Notes under the pieces: generated by a model
The model's database searches: none
What the model saw: the letters and a program-made list of their open reading frames with translations, nothing else
What the model was told of the DNA's origin: nothing
Shown: positions 24,353-34,080 of the stretch, piece by piece
Numbering within the stretch: the stretch's first letter is position 1
Layout of the letters: each line of letters starts with the position of its first letter
NCBI GenBank assembly: GCA_038184435.1
Contig: CP116227.1
Location: 3,935,501-3,999,500 of the forward strand
Length of the DNA: 64,000 bases
Direction of reading: 5' to 3'
DNA from: Nocardioides alkalitolerans
GTDB taxonomy: Bacteria; Actinomycetota; Actinomycetes; Propionibacteriales; Nocardioidaceae
Translations under genes and position numbers: made by a program

Positions 24353-24422
24353 GTAACGCGGTGTTACGTACTCCATGCCGGTGGTCGACCCCGTGTGAAG
24401 TAGCTCGGACACCGCGTTACAC
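24353..24422. repeat. 70-bp palindromic element, copy 2
   Basis: Shares positions 1-12, 29-38, 47-52 and 60-70 with copy 1 without a gap. Here the terminal inverted repeat is a perfect 12 bp (GTAACGCGGTGT against ACACCGCGTTAC). Same orientation as copy 1, start-to-start distance 154 bp. Confidence 0.75.
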
Positions 24423-24534
24423 GGCGAGGGCCCACGCGCCCCCACCGCGCCATCCCAATTAGGCAACGCGCCCGTACCCTAAATCCGCAGGTCAGAGGTG
24501 GTGGGTGGGGGTCGCATCTGTCGGACCCGAGGTC

Positions 24535-24540
24535 TAGGGT
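24535..24540 (+). promoter_or_regulatory. Probable -10 box of the nuo operon
   Basis: TAGGGT lies about 100 bases before nuoA and is the best actinobacterial -10 match in the region. No clear -35 is seen. The CRP-type site begins 17 bases further on, downstream of the predicted start, where it would repress; an undetected upstream or downstream promoter would change that reading. Confidence 0.45.
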
Positions 24541-24556
24541 GTGACGCACAGCACTT

Positions 24557-24572
24557 TGTGATCCGTTTCACA
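24557..24572. promoter_or_regulatory. CRP/GlxR-type binding site in front of nuoA
   Basis: TGTGATCCGTTTCACA matches the CRP-family consensus TGTGANNNNNNTCACA at all ten fixed bases, and the symmetry extends outward (CACTT-like and AAGTG flanks). It lies 68 bases before the nuoA start and suggests cAMP- or carbon-linked control of complex I. Confidence 0.65.
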
Positions 24573-24639
24573 AGTGCACGAGCGACGACCCTGCGCGGGT
24601 GTTCGGGCGGCTGCGCAGGCTGGCGGAAGGAGGGGCCGC

Positions 24640-24999
24640 GTGGAGCTCTACACCCCGGTGCTCGCACTGCTCGCGCTCGCGGCCGGATTCGCGATCTTCT
24701 CGGTCGCGGTCAGCACGCTGACAGGGCCGAAGCGCTACAACCGGGCGCGCCTCGACTCCTACGAGTGCGGCATCGAGCCGACGCCGCAGCCGCTGGGCGG
24801 CGGCCGGATCCCGGTGAAGTACTACACGGTCGCGATGACCTTCATCATCTTCGACGTCGAGATCATGTTCCTCGTCCCGTGGGCGGTCTACTTCGACCAG
24901 CTGTCCTGGTTCGGTCTCATCGCCGTCGTCCTGTTCCTGTTCAACATCACCCTCGCGTACGCCTATGAATGGCGCCGCGGCGGACTCGATTGGGACTGA
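24640..24999 (+). CDS. nuoA: NADH-quinone oxidoreductase subunit A
   Basis: Small membrane subunit of complex I, 119 residues with three transmembrane helices. The family loop DSYECGIEPTPQPLGG lies near residue 38, with the conserved Cys-Gly pair next to the quinone site, and FDVEIMFLVPWA near 70. The GTG at 24640 is chosen because AAGGAGG stands eight bases upstream; an ATG at 24574 would add 22 hydrophilic residues not seen in the family. First gene of the nuoA-N operon; a CRP-type site and a -10 box precede it. Confidence 0.95.
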   Translation: MELYTPVLALLALAAGFAIFSVAVSTLTGPKRYNRARLDSYECGIEPTPQPLGGGRIPVKYYTVAMTFIIFDVEIMFLVPWAVYFDQLSWFGLIAVVLFLFNITLAYAYEWRRGGLDWD

Positions 25000-25003
25000 T
25001 CAC

Positions 25004-25558
25004 ATGGGTATCGAGGAGAAGCTCCCCAGCGGCGTCCTGCTGACGACCGTCGAGGGCGTCGCGGGCTACATGCGCAAGGCCAGCTTCTGGCCCGCGACCT
25101 TCGGCCTCGCCTGCTGCGCCATCGAGATGATGACGACCGGCGGGCCGCGCTACGACCTGGCGCGCTACGGCATGGAGGTCTTCCGCGCGAGCCCGCGGCA
25201 GGCCGACCTCATGATCGTCGCCGGCCGCGTGAGCCAGAAGATGGCGCCGGTCCTGCGCCAGATCTACGACCAGATGGCGGAGCCCAAGTGGGTGCTCGCC
25301 ATGGGCGTCTGCGCCAGCTCGGGCGGCATGTTCAACAACTACGCGATCGTGCAGGGCGTCGACCACGTGGTGCCGGTGGACATGTACCTCCCCGGGTGCC
25401 CGCCCCGCCCCGAGATGCTCATCGACGCCATCCTCAAGCTCCACGACCAGGTGCAGCACACCAAGTTCGGCGCCCAGCGCGACGCGCAGATCACCGAGCT
25501 CGAGACGGCCGCGCTCAACGCCGTGCCGACGGAGGAGCAGAAGGGCCTCCTGCGATGA
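25004..25558 (+). CDS. nuoB: NADH-quinone oxidoreductase subunit B
   Basis: Peripheral-arm subunit of complex I that holds cluster N2, the last iron-sulfur centre before quinone. The 184-residue protein shows GLACCAIEMM near residue 36 (two adjacent Cys ligands), then GVCASSGGMFNNY near 101 and LPGCPPRPE near 130 for the other two. The ATG at 25004 lies four bases after the nuoA stop with only a weak ribosome site, so coupling to nuoA is likely. Its stop overlaps the nuoC ATG. Confidence 0.97.
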   Translation: MGIEEKLPSGVLLTTVEGVAGYMRKASFWPATFGLACCAIEMMTTGGPRYDLARYGMEVFRASPRQADLMIVAGRVSQKMAPVLRQIYDQMAEPKWVLAMGVCASSGGMFNNYAIVQGVDHVVPVDMYLPGCPPRPEMLIDAILKLHDQVQHTKFGAQRDAQITELETAALNAVPTEEQKGLLR

Positions 25559-26246
25559 GCGACGAGCACCTGCCCGAGCCTGCGGCCGCGGAGGCCGCCG
25601 CCCCCGCGGCTGAGGTGCGCGCGCGGCGTACCGGCATGTTCGGGGTCCGCGGCTCCGGCGACACCTCCGGCTTCGGCGGGCTGCGCCGCGACGTCGTCTT
25701 CCCGGCGCCGGCGGAGCGCCCCTTCGGGGGCTGGTACGACGCGGTCGTCGACACCCTCGAGGCGGCGGTGCCCGGCGCGGTCGCGCAGGTGGTGGTGCAC
25801 CGCGGGGAGCTGACCCTCCACGTGCGCCGTGAGCACCTCGCGGCGGCGGCCCGGGCCCTGCGCGACGAGCCGGACCTGCGGTTCGAGGTCTGCGCGAGCG
25901 TCAGCGGCGTCCACCACCCCGACGAGACCGGTGCCGAGCTGCACGTGGCCTACCACCTGCTCTCGATGACCCACAACCGTCGCGTCCGCGTCGAGGTGAC
26001 CTGCCCCGACGCCGACCCCCACGTGCCGAGCGTCGTGGCGACCTACCCGACGGCCGACTGGCACGAGCGCGAGACGTGGGACTTCTTCGGGATCGTCTTC
26101 GACGGCCACCCGGCGCTGACCCGCATCCTCATGCCGGACGACTGGCCCGGCCACCCGCAGCGCAAGGACTACCCGCTCGGCGGGATCAGCGTGGAGTACA
26201 AGGGCGGGACGATCCCGCCGCCCGACCAGCGGAGGTCGTACACCTG

Positions 26247-26247
<1 letters not shown>
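25555..26247 (+). CDS. nuoC: NADH-quinone oxidoreductase subunit C
   Basis: Peripheral-arm subunit (30-kDa homologue), 230 residues. The family core runs from about residue 60 to 220, with TADWHERETWDFFGIVFDGHP near 164-184 and LPDDWPGHPQRKDYPL-like sequence near 195 (MPDDWPGHPQRKDYPLGG). The first 50 residues are an Ala/Glu-rich extension, probably disordered. It overlaps nuoB (ATGA) and nuoD (TGATG). It is separate from nuoD, unlike the fused NuoCD of E. coli. Confidence 0.95.
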
Positions 26248-27616
<1,369 letters not shown>

Positions 27617-27620
<4 letters not shown>

Positions 27621-28405
27621 CGCTCTCGACCGAGACGCTCGCCGAGCTGCGCCAGATCACCGAGCGCTACCCGCAGGCCCGCTCGGGGCTGCTCCCGATG
27701 CTCCACCTCGTGCAGTCCGCCGAGGGCCGGATCACGCCCGAGGGCATCGAGGCCTGCGCCGAGATCCTCGGCCTCACCCCGGCCGAGGTCAGCGGCGTCG
27801 CGACCTTCTACACGATGTACAAGCGCCGCCTCGTCGGCGACTACCACGTGGGGGTCTGCACCAACACGCTCTGCGCGGTCATGGGCGGCGACGAGATCTT
27901 CGCGGCCCTGAAGGAGCACCTGGGGATCGGCAACGACGAGACCACCGACGACGGCGTCGTCAGCCTCGAGCACGTCGAGTGCAACGCGGCCTGCGACTAC
28001 GCCCCGGTCGTGATGGTGAACTGGGAGTTCGTCGACAACCAGACGCCCGAGAGCGCGCGCCGGCTCGTCGACGACCTGCGCTCCGGCGCCGAGGTGCGCT
28101 CCACCCGCGGGCCCGCCATCTGCACGTGGCGCCAGGCCGAGCGCGTGCTCGCCGGCTTCCCCGACGACCGGGCCGACGAGGGACCCGCCGCTGGACCGGC
28201 CTCGCTGGCGGGCCTGCGCGTCGCCCGCGAGCGCGGCTGGGAGGCCCCCGCCGCCGGTGGCACGGACGCCGAGGACGAGTCCCATGGCCCCGCTCCCGAC
28301 GCCGACCCCGACGACGCCGCCGCCGTGGCGGCCGACGAGCAGGCGGACACGTCCCGGGCGGAGTCCGAGGCGAAGCTCGACGAGGGCAAGGAGGACGACG
28401 CATGA
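27617..28405 (+). CDS. nuoE: NADH-quinone oxidoreductase subunit E, with acidic C-terminal tail
   Basis: The 24-kDa subunit of the NADH-oxidising module, carrying [2Fe-2S] cluster N1a. Ligands are visible as CTNTLC near residue 81 and CNAAC near 122. The conserved domain ends near residue 180, but the protein has 262 residues: the last 80 are Asp/Glu/Ala-rich and look disordered, making it longer than the roughly 166-residue E. coli protein. It overlaps nuoD and nuoF with ATGA junctions. Such tails occur in other actinobacteria; their role is not clear. Confidence 0.95.
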
Positions 28406-29745
28406 GCATCCCGCCGCTGACCCCGGTGCTCACGGACAACTGGGACGCCGAGCGTTCCTGGACGCTCGACTCCTACGCCCAGCGGGGCGGGTACGACGCG
28501 CTCGACGTCGCCTTCGGCATGGCACCCGACGAGGTCGTCGCCGCCGTGAAGGACGCCGGACTCCGCGGCCGGGGCGGTGCGGGCTTCCCCACGGGCATGA
28601 AGTGGGGCTTCATCCCGCAGGACCCGAGCGCGCCGGGCGGCGACAAGCCCAAGTACCTCGTCGTCAACGCCGACGAGTCGGAGCCGGGCACCTGCAAGGA
28701 CATCCCGTTGATGATGGCGAGCCCCCACACGCTCGTGGAGGGCGTGATCCTCGCGTCGTACGCGATCCGCGCCCACCACGCCTTCATCTACGTGCGCGGC
28801 GAGGTGCTCCACGTCGTGCGGCGCCTGCAGCGCGCCGTGCAGGAGGCCTACCTGGCGGGCCACCTGGGCCGGGACATCCACGGCTCGGGCTACGACCTCG
28901 ACCTCGTGGTGCACGCGGGGGCGGGCGCCTACATCTGCGGGGAGGAGACGGCGCTGCTCGACTCGCTCGAGGGGCGGCGCGGCCAGCCCCGGCTGCGACC
29001 GCCGTTCCCCGCGGTCGCGGGTCTGTACGCGAGCCCGACCGTCATCAACAACGTCGAGTCGATCGCGTCGGTGCCGGCGATCATCCGCAACGGCGCCGAC
29101 TGGTTCGCCTCGCTCGGCACGGAGAAGTCGAAGGGCTTCGTCATCTACTCGCTCTCGGGGCACGTGCGGAACCCGGGGCAGTACGAGGCGCCGCTCGGCA
29201 TCACGCTGCGCGAGCTCATCGACCTCGCCGGGGGGATCCGCGAGGGTCACCGGCTGAAGTTCTGGACCCCGGGCGGGTCGAGCACGCCGCTGCTCACCGA
29301 GGAGCACCTCGATGTGCCGCTCGACTACGAGTCGGTCGGCGGTGCCGGCTCGATGCTCGGCACCCGGGCGCTGCAGATCTTCGACGAGACCGTCTCGGTC
29401 GTGCGCTGCGTGCTGCGGTGGACGGAGTTCTACAAGCACGAGTCGTGCGGCAAGTGCACCCCGTGCCGCGAGGGCACGTGGTGGCTGGTGCAGACCCTGG
29501 CCCGTCTCGACGCCGGCCGGGGGGAGGAGGGCGACATCGAGAAGCTGCTCGACCTCTGCGACAACATCCTCGGCCGCTCGTTCTGCGCCCTCGGCGACGG
29601 CGCGACCAGCCCGATCACCTCGGCGATCCGCTACTTCCGCGACGAGTTCGAGACGGCGATGCACACCCCGACGAGCGTCTCGTTCCCCCCGGCGGCGTCG
29701 ACCGCGTGGTCCGACGCCGGAGCCACGGCGGGGGTGGGTGCGTGA
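28402..29745 (+). CDS. nuoF: NADH-quinone oxidoreductase subunit F
   Basis: The 51-kDa NADH-binding subunit with FMN and cluster N3, 447 residues. The nucleotide region GRGGAGFPTGMKWGF begins near residue 55, the FMN region ADESEPGTCKD near 88 and GAYICGEETALLDSLEG near 176, and the cluster ligands are CGKCTPCREG near 349 with a fourth Cys in SFCALGDG near 395. It is the entry point for electrons from NADH. Overlaps nuoE (ATGA) and nuoG (GTGA). Confidence 0.97.
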   Translation: MSIPPLTPVLTDNWDAERSWTLDSYAQRGGYDALDVAFGMAPDEVVAAVKDAGLRGRGGAGFPTGMKWGFIPQDPSAPGGDKPKYLVVNADESEPGTCKDIPLMMASPHTLVEGVILASYAIRAHHAFIYVRGEVLHVVRRLQRAVQEAYLAGHLGRDIHGSGYDLDLVVHAGAGAYICGEETALLDSLEGRRGQPRLRPPFPAVAGLYASPTVINNVESIASVPAIIRNGADWFASLGTEKSKGFVIYSLSGHVRNPGQYEAPLGITLRELIDLAGGIREGHRLKFWTPGGSSTPLLTEEHLDVPLDYESVGGAGSMLGTRALQIFDETVSVVRCVLRWTEFYKHESCGKCTPCREGTWWLVQTLARLDAGRGEEGDIEKLLDLCDNILGRSFCALGDGATSPITSAIRYFRDEFETAMHTPTSVSFPPAASTAWSDAGATAGVGA

Positions 29746-32228
29746 CCACCACCCCGGAGCGGACCCCCCGGACCCCCGAGACGGCCGGTGCCGTCGACCT
29801 CGTCACCGTCACCATCGACGGCGTGAACGTGGCGGTGCCGAAGGGCACCCTCGTGATCCGTGCCGCCGAGCAGGTCGGCATCGCGATCCCGCGGTTCTGC
29901 GACCACCCGCTGCTGGAGCCCGTCGGGGCCTGCCGCCAGTGCCTCGTCGACGTCCCCGACGCCGGCAACGGGCGCGGGCTGCCGAAGCCCCAGGCCTCCT
30001 GCACCCTCGAGGTCGCCGACGGCATGGTGGTCAACACCCAGGCCACCAGCGGCGTCGCCGACAAGGCGCAGCAGGGGGTCATGGAGCTGCTGCTCATCAA
30101 CCACCCGCTCGACTGCCCGGTCTGCGACAAGGGCGGCGAGTGCCCCCTGCAGAACCAGGCGATGAGCAACGGCCGCGGCGACTCCCGCTTCGAGGGCGTG
30201 AAGCGCACCTTCCCGAAGCCGATCCACCTCTCGCCGCAGGTGCTGCTCGACCGCGAGCGGTGCATCGTGTGCCAGCGCTGCACGCGGTTCGCCGAGCAGA
30301 TCCCGGGCGACCCGTTCATCGCCCTCGTCGAGCGGGGCGCGCAGCAGCAGATCGGCATCGCCGAGGACGCGCCGTTCCTGTCCTACTTCGCGGGCAACAC
30401 CATCCAGATCTGCCCGGTCGGCGCGCTCACCAGCGAGGCCTACCGCTTCCGCTCGCGGCCCTTCGACCTCGTCTCGGTGCCGAGCGTCGCCGAGCACGAC
30501 GCCTGCGGCTCCGCGATCCGGGTCGACCACCGCCGCGGGAAGGTCATGCGCCGCCTCGCGGGCGACGACCCCGAGGTCAACGAGGAGTGGATCACCGACA
30601 AGGACCGCTTCGCGTTCACCTACGCCACGGCGCCCGACCGGCTGACCTACCCGCAGGTGCGCGACACCGACGGGTCGCTGCGGCCCGCCTCGTGGCCCGA
30701 GGCCCTCGCGGTCGCGGCCCGGGGGCTCGCCGCGGCGCGCGACCGCGCCGAAGGTCCCGGCGTCGGCGTGCTCCCCGGCGGGCGCGTGACCGCGGAGGAC
30801 GCCTACTCCTACGCCACCTTCGCCCGCGTCGCCCTCGACACGAACGACGTCGACTTCCGCGCCCGTCCCCTGAGCGCGGAGGAGACCGACTTCCTCGGCT
30901 CCCACGTGGTGCTCACCGGCCCCGGCGGGGGCGGCGTCACGCAGGCCGACCTGGAGGCGGCCCGCACCGTGGTGCTCGCGGGCCTCGAGCCCGAGGACGA
31001 GGCCGGCGCGATCTTCCTGCGGCTCCGCAAGGCGGTCCGCTCGGCGCGGAGCCGTACGACGGTGCTCACCCTCGCGCCGTACCTCAGCCGCGGCTCCGCG
31101 AAGCTCCACGCCCGGCTCGTGCCCACCGCCCCCGGCGACGAGGCCGCGGCGCTCGACGGCCTCGCGGACCGGGCCGAGGAGCTCGTCGGCGCGGCCCTGG
31201 GGCCGGCCGACGTGCTGCTCGTGGGCGAGCGGCTGGCGACCTCGCCCGGCGCGCTCTCCGCCGCCGCCCGGCTCGCGGAGGCGACCGGCGCCAGGCTCGC
31301 CTGGGTGCCGCGTCGCGCCGGCGACCGGGGTGCTCTGGAGACCGGGTGCCTGCCCACCCTGCTGCCCGGTGGGCGTCCGGTCGCCGACGCGGCCGCACGG
31401 GTCGACGCGGCCGCGGCCTGGGGCGTGACGACCCTGCCGGAGCGGCCCGGCCGCGACGCCGAGCAGATCGTGGCGGCCGTGGCCGCGGGCGAGCTCGCCG
31501 GCCTCGTCGTCGGCGGCGTCGACCCGGCCGACCTGCCCGACCCCGCCGCGTTCCGCGCGGCGCTGGAGCGGGCGGAGTTCGTCGTCAGCCTCGAGCTGCG
31601 GGCCACCGAGGTGACTGCCCACGCCGACGTCGTGCTGCCGGTCGCGGCGGTCGCGGAGAAGGCGGGCATGTTCGTGACGTGGGAGGGCCGTCCCCGGCCG
31701 TTCCCCACGGTGCTCGCCGGCACCACCCGTCTGCCCGACTCGCGCGTGCTCGCCGGGATCGCCGAGGAGCTCGGCCGCCCGCTGGGGTTCCGCACCGTGG
31801 CGGAGGTGCGGGAGCAGATGGAGGCCCTCGGCGCGTGGGACGGCGAGCGCTCCGCGGCGCGTCCCGTCCCCGCGCGTCCGGTCCCGGCGACCGCGAGCGA
31901 CGCGGCCGGCGGCGGATCCGCCGACGGCCACCGCCTCGCCACCTGGAAGCAGCTGCTCGACCTGGGGTCGCTGCAGGACGGCGACCCCGCGCTCCGCGCC
32001 TCGATGCGCCCGGCGGTCGTGCGGGTCGGCTCCGCGACGTACGAGGCCCTCGGCCGTCCCGCGCAGGTGCGGGTCACGGGGAGCCGGGGCGCGGTGGAGC
32101 TGCCCTGCGTGCACGAGCCGACGCTGGTCGACGGCACGGTCTGGGTGCCGACCCGCTCCGCGGGGCGAGGGGTGCTCGCGGACCTCGCGGCGCCGGGTGA
32201 GCGCGTGCAGGTGGAGGTGGCCCCGTGA
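29742..32228 (+). CDS. nuoG: NADH-quinone oxidoreductase subunit G
   Basis: The largest peripheral subunit, 828 residues, a chain of iron-sulfur clusters with a molybdopterin-oxidoreductase-like C-terminal body. An N-terminal [2Fe-2S] domain holds CDHPLLEPVGACRQC near 53-67, then HPLDCPVCDKGGECPLQ near 124 (His/Cys cluster), CIVCQRCTRF near 177 and CPVGAL near 226 for [4Fe-4S] clusters. After residue 250 the molybdopterin-like domain appears degenerate and shows no Cys ligand for a metal, as is usual in NuoG. Residues 700-730 are an Ala/Pro-rich linker. Overlaps nuoF and nuoH by GTGA. Confidence 0.95.
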   Translation: MTTTPERTPRTPETAGAVDLVTVTIDGVNVAVPKGTLVIRAAEQVGIAIPRFCDHPLLEPVGACRQCLVDVPDAGNGRGLPKPQASCTLEVADGMVVNTQATSGVADKAQQGVMELLLINHPLDCPVCDKGGECPLQNQAMSNGRGDSRFEGVKRTFPKPIHLSPQVLLDRERCIVCQRCTRFAEQIPGDPFIALVERGAQQQIGIAEDAPFLSYFAGNTIQICPVGALTSEAYRFRSRPFDLVSVPSVAEHDACGSAIRVDHRRGKVMRRLAGDDPEVNEEWITDKDRFAFTYATAPDRLTYPQVRDTDGSLRPASWPEALAVAARGLAAARDRAEGPGVGVLPGGRVTAEDAYSYATFARVALDTNDVDFRARPLSAEETDFLGSHVVLTGPGGGGVTQADLEAARTVVLAGLEPEDEAGAIFLRLRKAVRSARSRTTVLTLAPYLSRGSAKLHARLVPTAPGDEAAALDGLADRAEELVGAALGPADVLLVGERLATSPGALSAAARLAEATGARLAWVPRRAGDRGALETGCLPTLLPGGRPVADAAARVDAAAAWGVTTLPERPGRDAEQIVAAVAAGELAGLVVGGVDPADLPDPAAFRAALERAEFVVSLELRATEVTAHADVVLPVAAVAEKAGMFVTWEGRPRPFPTVLAGTTRLPDSRVLAGIAEELGRPLGFRTVAEVREQMEALGAWDGERSAARPVPARPVPATASDAAGGGSADGHRLATWKQLLDLGSLQDGDPALRASMRPAVVRVGSATYEALGRPAQVRVTGSRGAVELPCVHEPTLVDGTVWVPTRSAGRGVLADLAAPGERVQVEVAP

Positions 32229-33535
32229 ACGGTCTGGACGCCTTCGGCGGCGACACGATCTGGGTGGTGCTGCTCAAGGCGGTGCTGATCTTCGTCGTGC
32301 TCGTGCTGCTGACGCTCTTCAACATCTGGTTCGAGCGGCGCGTGGTGGCCCGGATGCAGCACCGCATCGGGCCCAACAAGAACGGCCCGTTCGGTCTCCT
32401 GCAGAGCCTCGCCGACGGCGTGAAGCTGGCGCTCAAGGAGGACATCGTCCCGAAGGCCGCCGACAAGGTGGTCTTCGTGATCGCGCCGGTCGTCTGCGTG
32501 GTGCCGGCCTTCGTGACGTTCGCGGTCATCCCGTTCGGCCCCGAGGTGACCATCCCGTTCACCGACACGGTGACGCCGCTGCAGCTCACCGACATGCCGG
32601 TGGCCGTGCTGTTCGTGATGGCGATCGCCTCGATCGGCATCTACGGCATCGTGCTCGGCGGCTGGTCGAGCGGCTCGACGTACTCGCTCCTCGGCGGTCT
32701 CCGCTCGAGCGCGCAGATGATCTCCTACGAGGTCGCGATGGGCCTGGCGCTGGTCAGCGTCTTCCTCTACGCGGGGTCCGCGTCCACGTCGGAGATCGTC
32801 GAGGCGCAGGCCGACGGCTGGTGGTACGCGTTCACGATGGCGCCGGCGTTCGTCGTCTACGTCATCGCGATGGTCGGCGAGACGAACCGCGCGCCCTTCG
32901 ACCTCCCCGAGGCGGAGGGCGAGCTGGTGGGCGGCTTCCACACCGAGTACAGCTCGCTGAAGTTCGCGCTGTTCTTCCTCGCCGAGTACATCAACATGGT
33001 CACCGTCTCCGCCCTCGCGACGACGCTGTTCCTCGGCGGCTGGCTGGCCCCCTTCGGCCTCGGCCACGTCTGGGAGGGCGCGAACGAGGGCTACTGGCCG
33101 GCGCTGTGGTTCTTCGGCAAGGTCTTCCTCTTCATGTTCATGTTCGTCTGGCTGCGCGGCACGCTGCCGCGGATGCGCTACGACCAGTTCATGGACTTCG
33201 GCTGGAAGCGCCTCATCCCGGTGGCGCTCGGCTGGGTCGTGCTCGCCGCGATCGTGCGGCTCGCGATCAACGACCGGGTGGTCGACCAGGGCCCGCTGCA
33301 GATCGGTGCGGTCGCGCTGGCGGTCGGGATCATCGCCTACGTCGTGGTGGTCGTCGTCTCCACCGAGCCGACCGAACCCGATCCCGACGTGCCCGCCCCG
33401 CACGCCGGCACGGGCGCCTACCCGGTGCCCCCGATGCCCGCGGGCGGAGCCGTGCGCGGCGCGGCCGCCCCGCTGACGTTCACCTCCGCGCCCGGTCCCG
33501 TGCAGGCCGGCGTGGTCGAGGAGGAGGCACGATGA
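32225..33535 (+). CDS. nuoH: NADH-quinone oxidoreductase subunit H
   Basis: Membrane subunit joining the two arms of complex I and forming part of the quinone channel, 436 residues with about eight transmembrane helices. Family marks: ERRVVARMQHRIGPNKNGP near 35-53, GWSSGSTYSLLGGLRSSAQ near 145-163 and the charged loop ETNRAPFDLPEAEGELVGGF near 219-238. The last 60 residues are a Pro/Ala-rich cytoplasmic tail. GTG overlaps the nuoG stop; the stop overlaps nuoI. Confidence 0.97.
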   Translation: MNGLDAFGGDTIWVVLLKAVLIFVVLVLLTLFNIWFERRVVARMQHRIGPNKNGPFGLLQSLADGVKLALKEDIVPKAADKVVFVIAPVVCVVPAFVTFAVIPFGPEVTIPFTDTVTPLQLTDMPVAVLFVMAIASIGIYGIVLGGWSSGSTYSLLGGLRSSAQMISYEVAMGLALVSVFLYAGSASTSEIVEAQADGWWYAFTMAPAFVVYVIAMVGETNRAPFDLPEAEGELVGGFHTEYSSLKFALFFLAEYINMVTVSALATTLFLGGWLAPFGLGHVWEGANEGYWPALWFFGKVFLFMFMFVWLRGTLPRMRYDQFMDFGWKRLIPVALGWVVLAAIVRLAINDRVVDQGPLQIGAVALAVGIIAYVVVVVVSTEPTEPDPDVPAPHAGTGAYPVPPMPAGGAVRGAAAPLTFTSAPGPVQAGVVEEEAR

Positions 33536-34080
33536 CGCTCAAGGAGCAGCTCTGGGACCCGGTCGCCGGGTTCGGGGTCACCTTCCGCACGATGTTCCGG
33601 AAGGTGGTGACCGAGGACTACCCGAAGGAGAAGAAGCCGACCGCACCCCGCTTCCACGGCCGCCACCAGCTCAACCGGTGGCCCGACGGGCTGGAGAAGT
33701 GCGTGGGCTGCGAGCTCTGCGCGTGGGCGTGCCCCGCCGACGCGATCTACGTCGAGGGCGCGTCCAACACCGACGAGGAGCGCTACTCGCCGGGGGAGCG
33801 CTACGGCCGCGTCTACCAGATCAACTACCTGCGCTGCATCCTCTGCGGCCTGTGCATCGAGGCCTGCCCGACGCGCGCGCTCACGATGACGAACGAGTAC
33901 GAGCTCGCCGACTCCTCCCGCGAGGCACTGATCTACGAGAAGTCGGACCTGCTGGCGCCGCTCCTGCCCGGCATGGAGCAGCCGCCGCACCCGATGCGGC
34001 TCGGCGACGACGAGGGCGACTACTACCGCGGCTCGTTCACCGAGCGGTACGCCGCGCCCGAGCCCGGGGCGGCCCGATGA
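33532..34080 (+). CDS. nuoI: NADH-quinone oxidoreductase subunit I
   Basis: Ferredoxin-like subunit carrying two [4Fe-4S] clusters (N6a and N6b) that pass electrons to NuoB, 182 residues. The two ligand sets are CVGCELCAWACP near residue 57 and CILCGLCIEACP near 103. An amphipathic N-terminus (LWDPVAGFGVTFRTMF) packs against the membrane arm. The acidic C-terminal region beyond residue 150 is an extension. ATGA overlaps link it to nuoH and nuoJ. Confidence 0.97.
   Translation: MTLKEQLWDPVAGFGVTFRTMFRKVVTEDYPKEKKPTAPRFHGRHQLNRWPDGLEKCVGCELCAWACPADAIYVEGASNTDEERYSPGERYGRVYQINYLRCILCGLCIEACPTRALTMTNEYELADSSREALIYEKSDLLAPLLPGMEQPPHPMRLGDDEGDYYRGSFTERYAAPEPGAAR

Larger units (their letters stand above)
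24147..24639. other. Gene-free region between menG and nuoA
   Basis: No open frame here looks coding. It holds two copies of a 70-bp palindromic element, a hairpin between them, the probable nuo promoter and a CRP-type site, each listed separately. About 110 bases between the second element and the promoter show nothing I can name. Confidence 0.7.

Noticed and set aside
24197..24422. The two 70-bp elements considered as integron attC sites
   Set aside because: Length and terminal GTAAC/GTTAC are reminiscent, but the ends do not fit the RYYYAAC and GTTRRRY rules, no integrase is present and there is no gene cassette between them.
24574..24639. Upstream ATG extension of nuoA
   Set aside because: It adds 22 hydrophilic residues absent from the family and ignores the AAGGAGG site placed correctly for the GTG at 24640.
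29631..32114. Long minus-strand frame opposite nuoG
   Set aside because: The plus-strand frame codes an unmistakable NuoG with all cluster ligands; the antisense frame has no family features and follows from codon bias.
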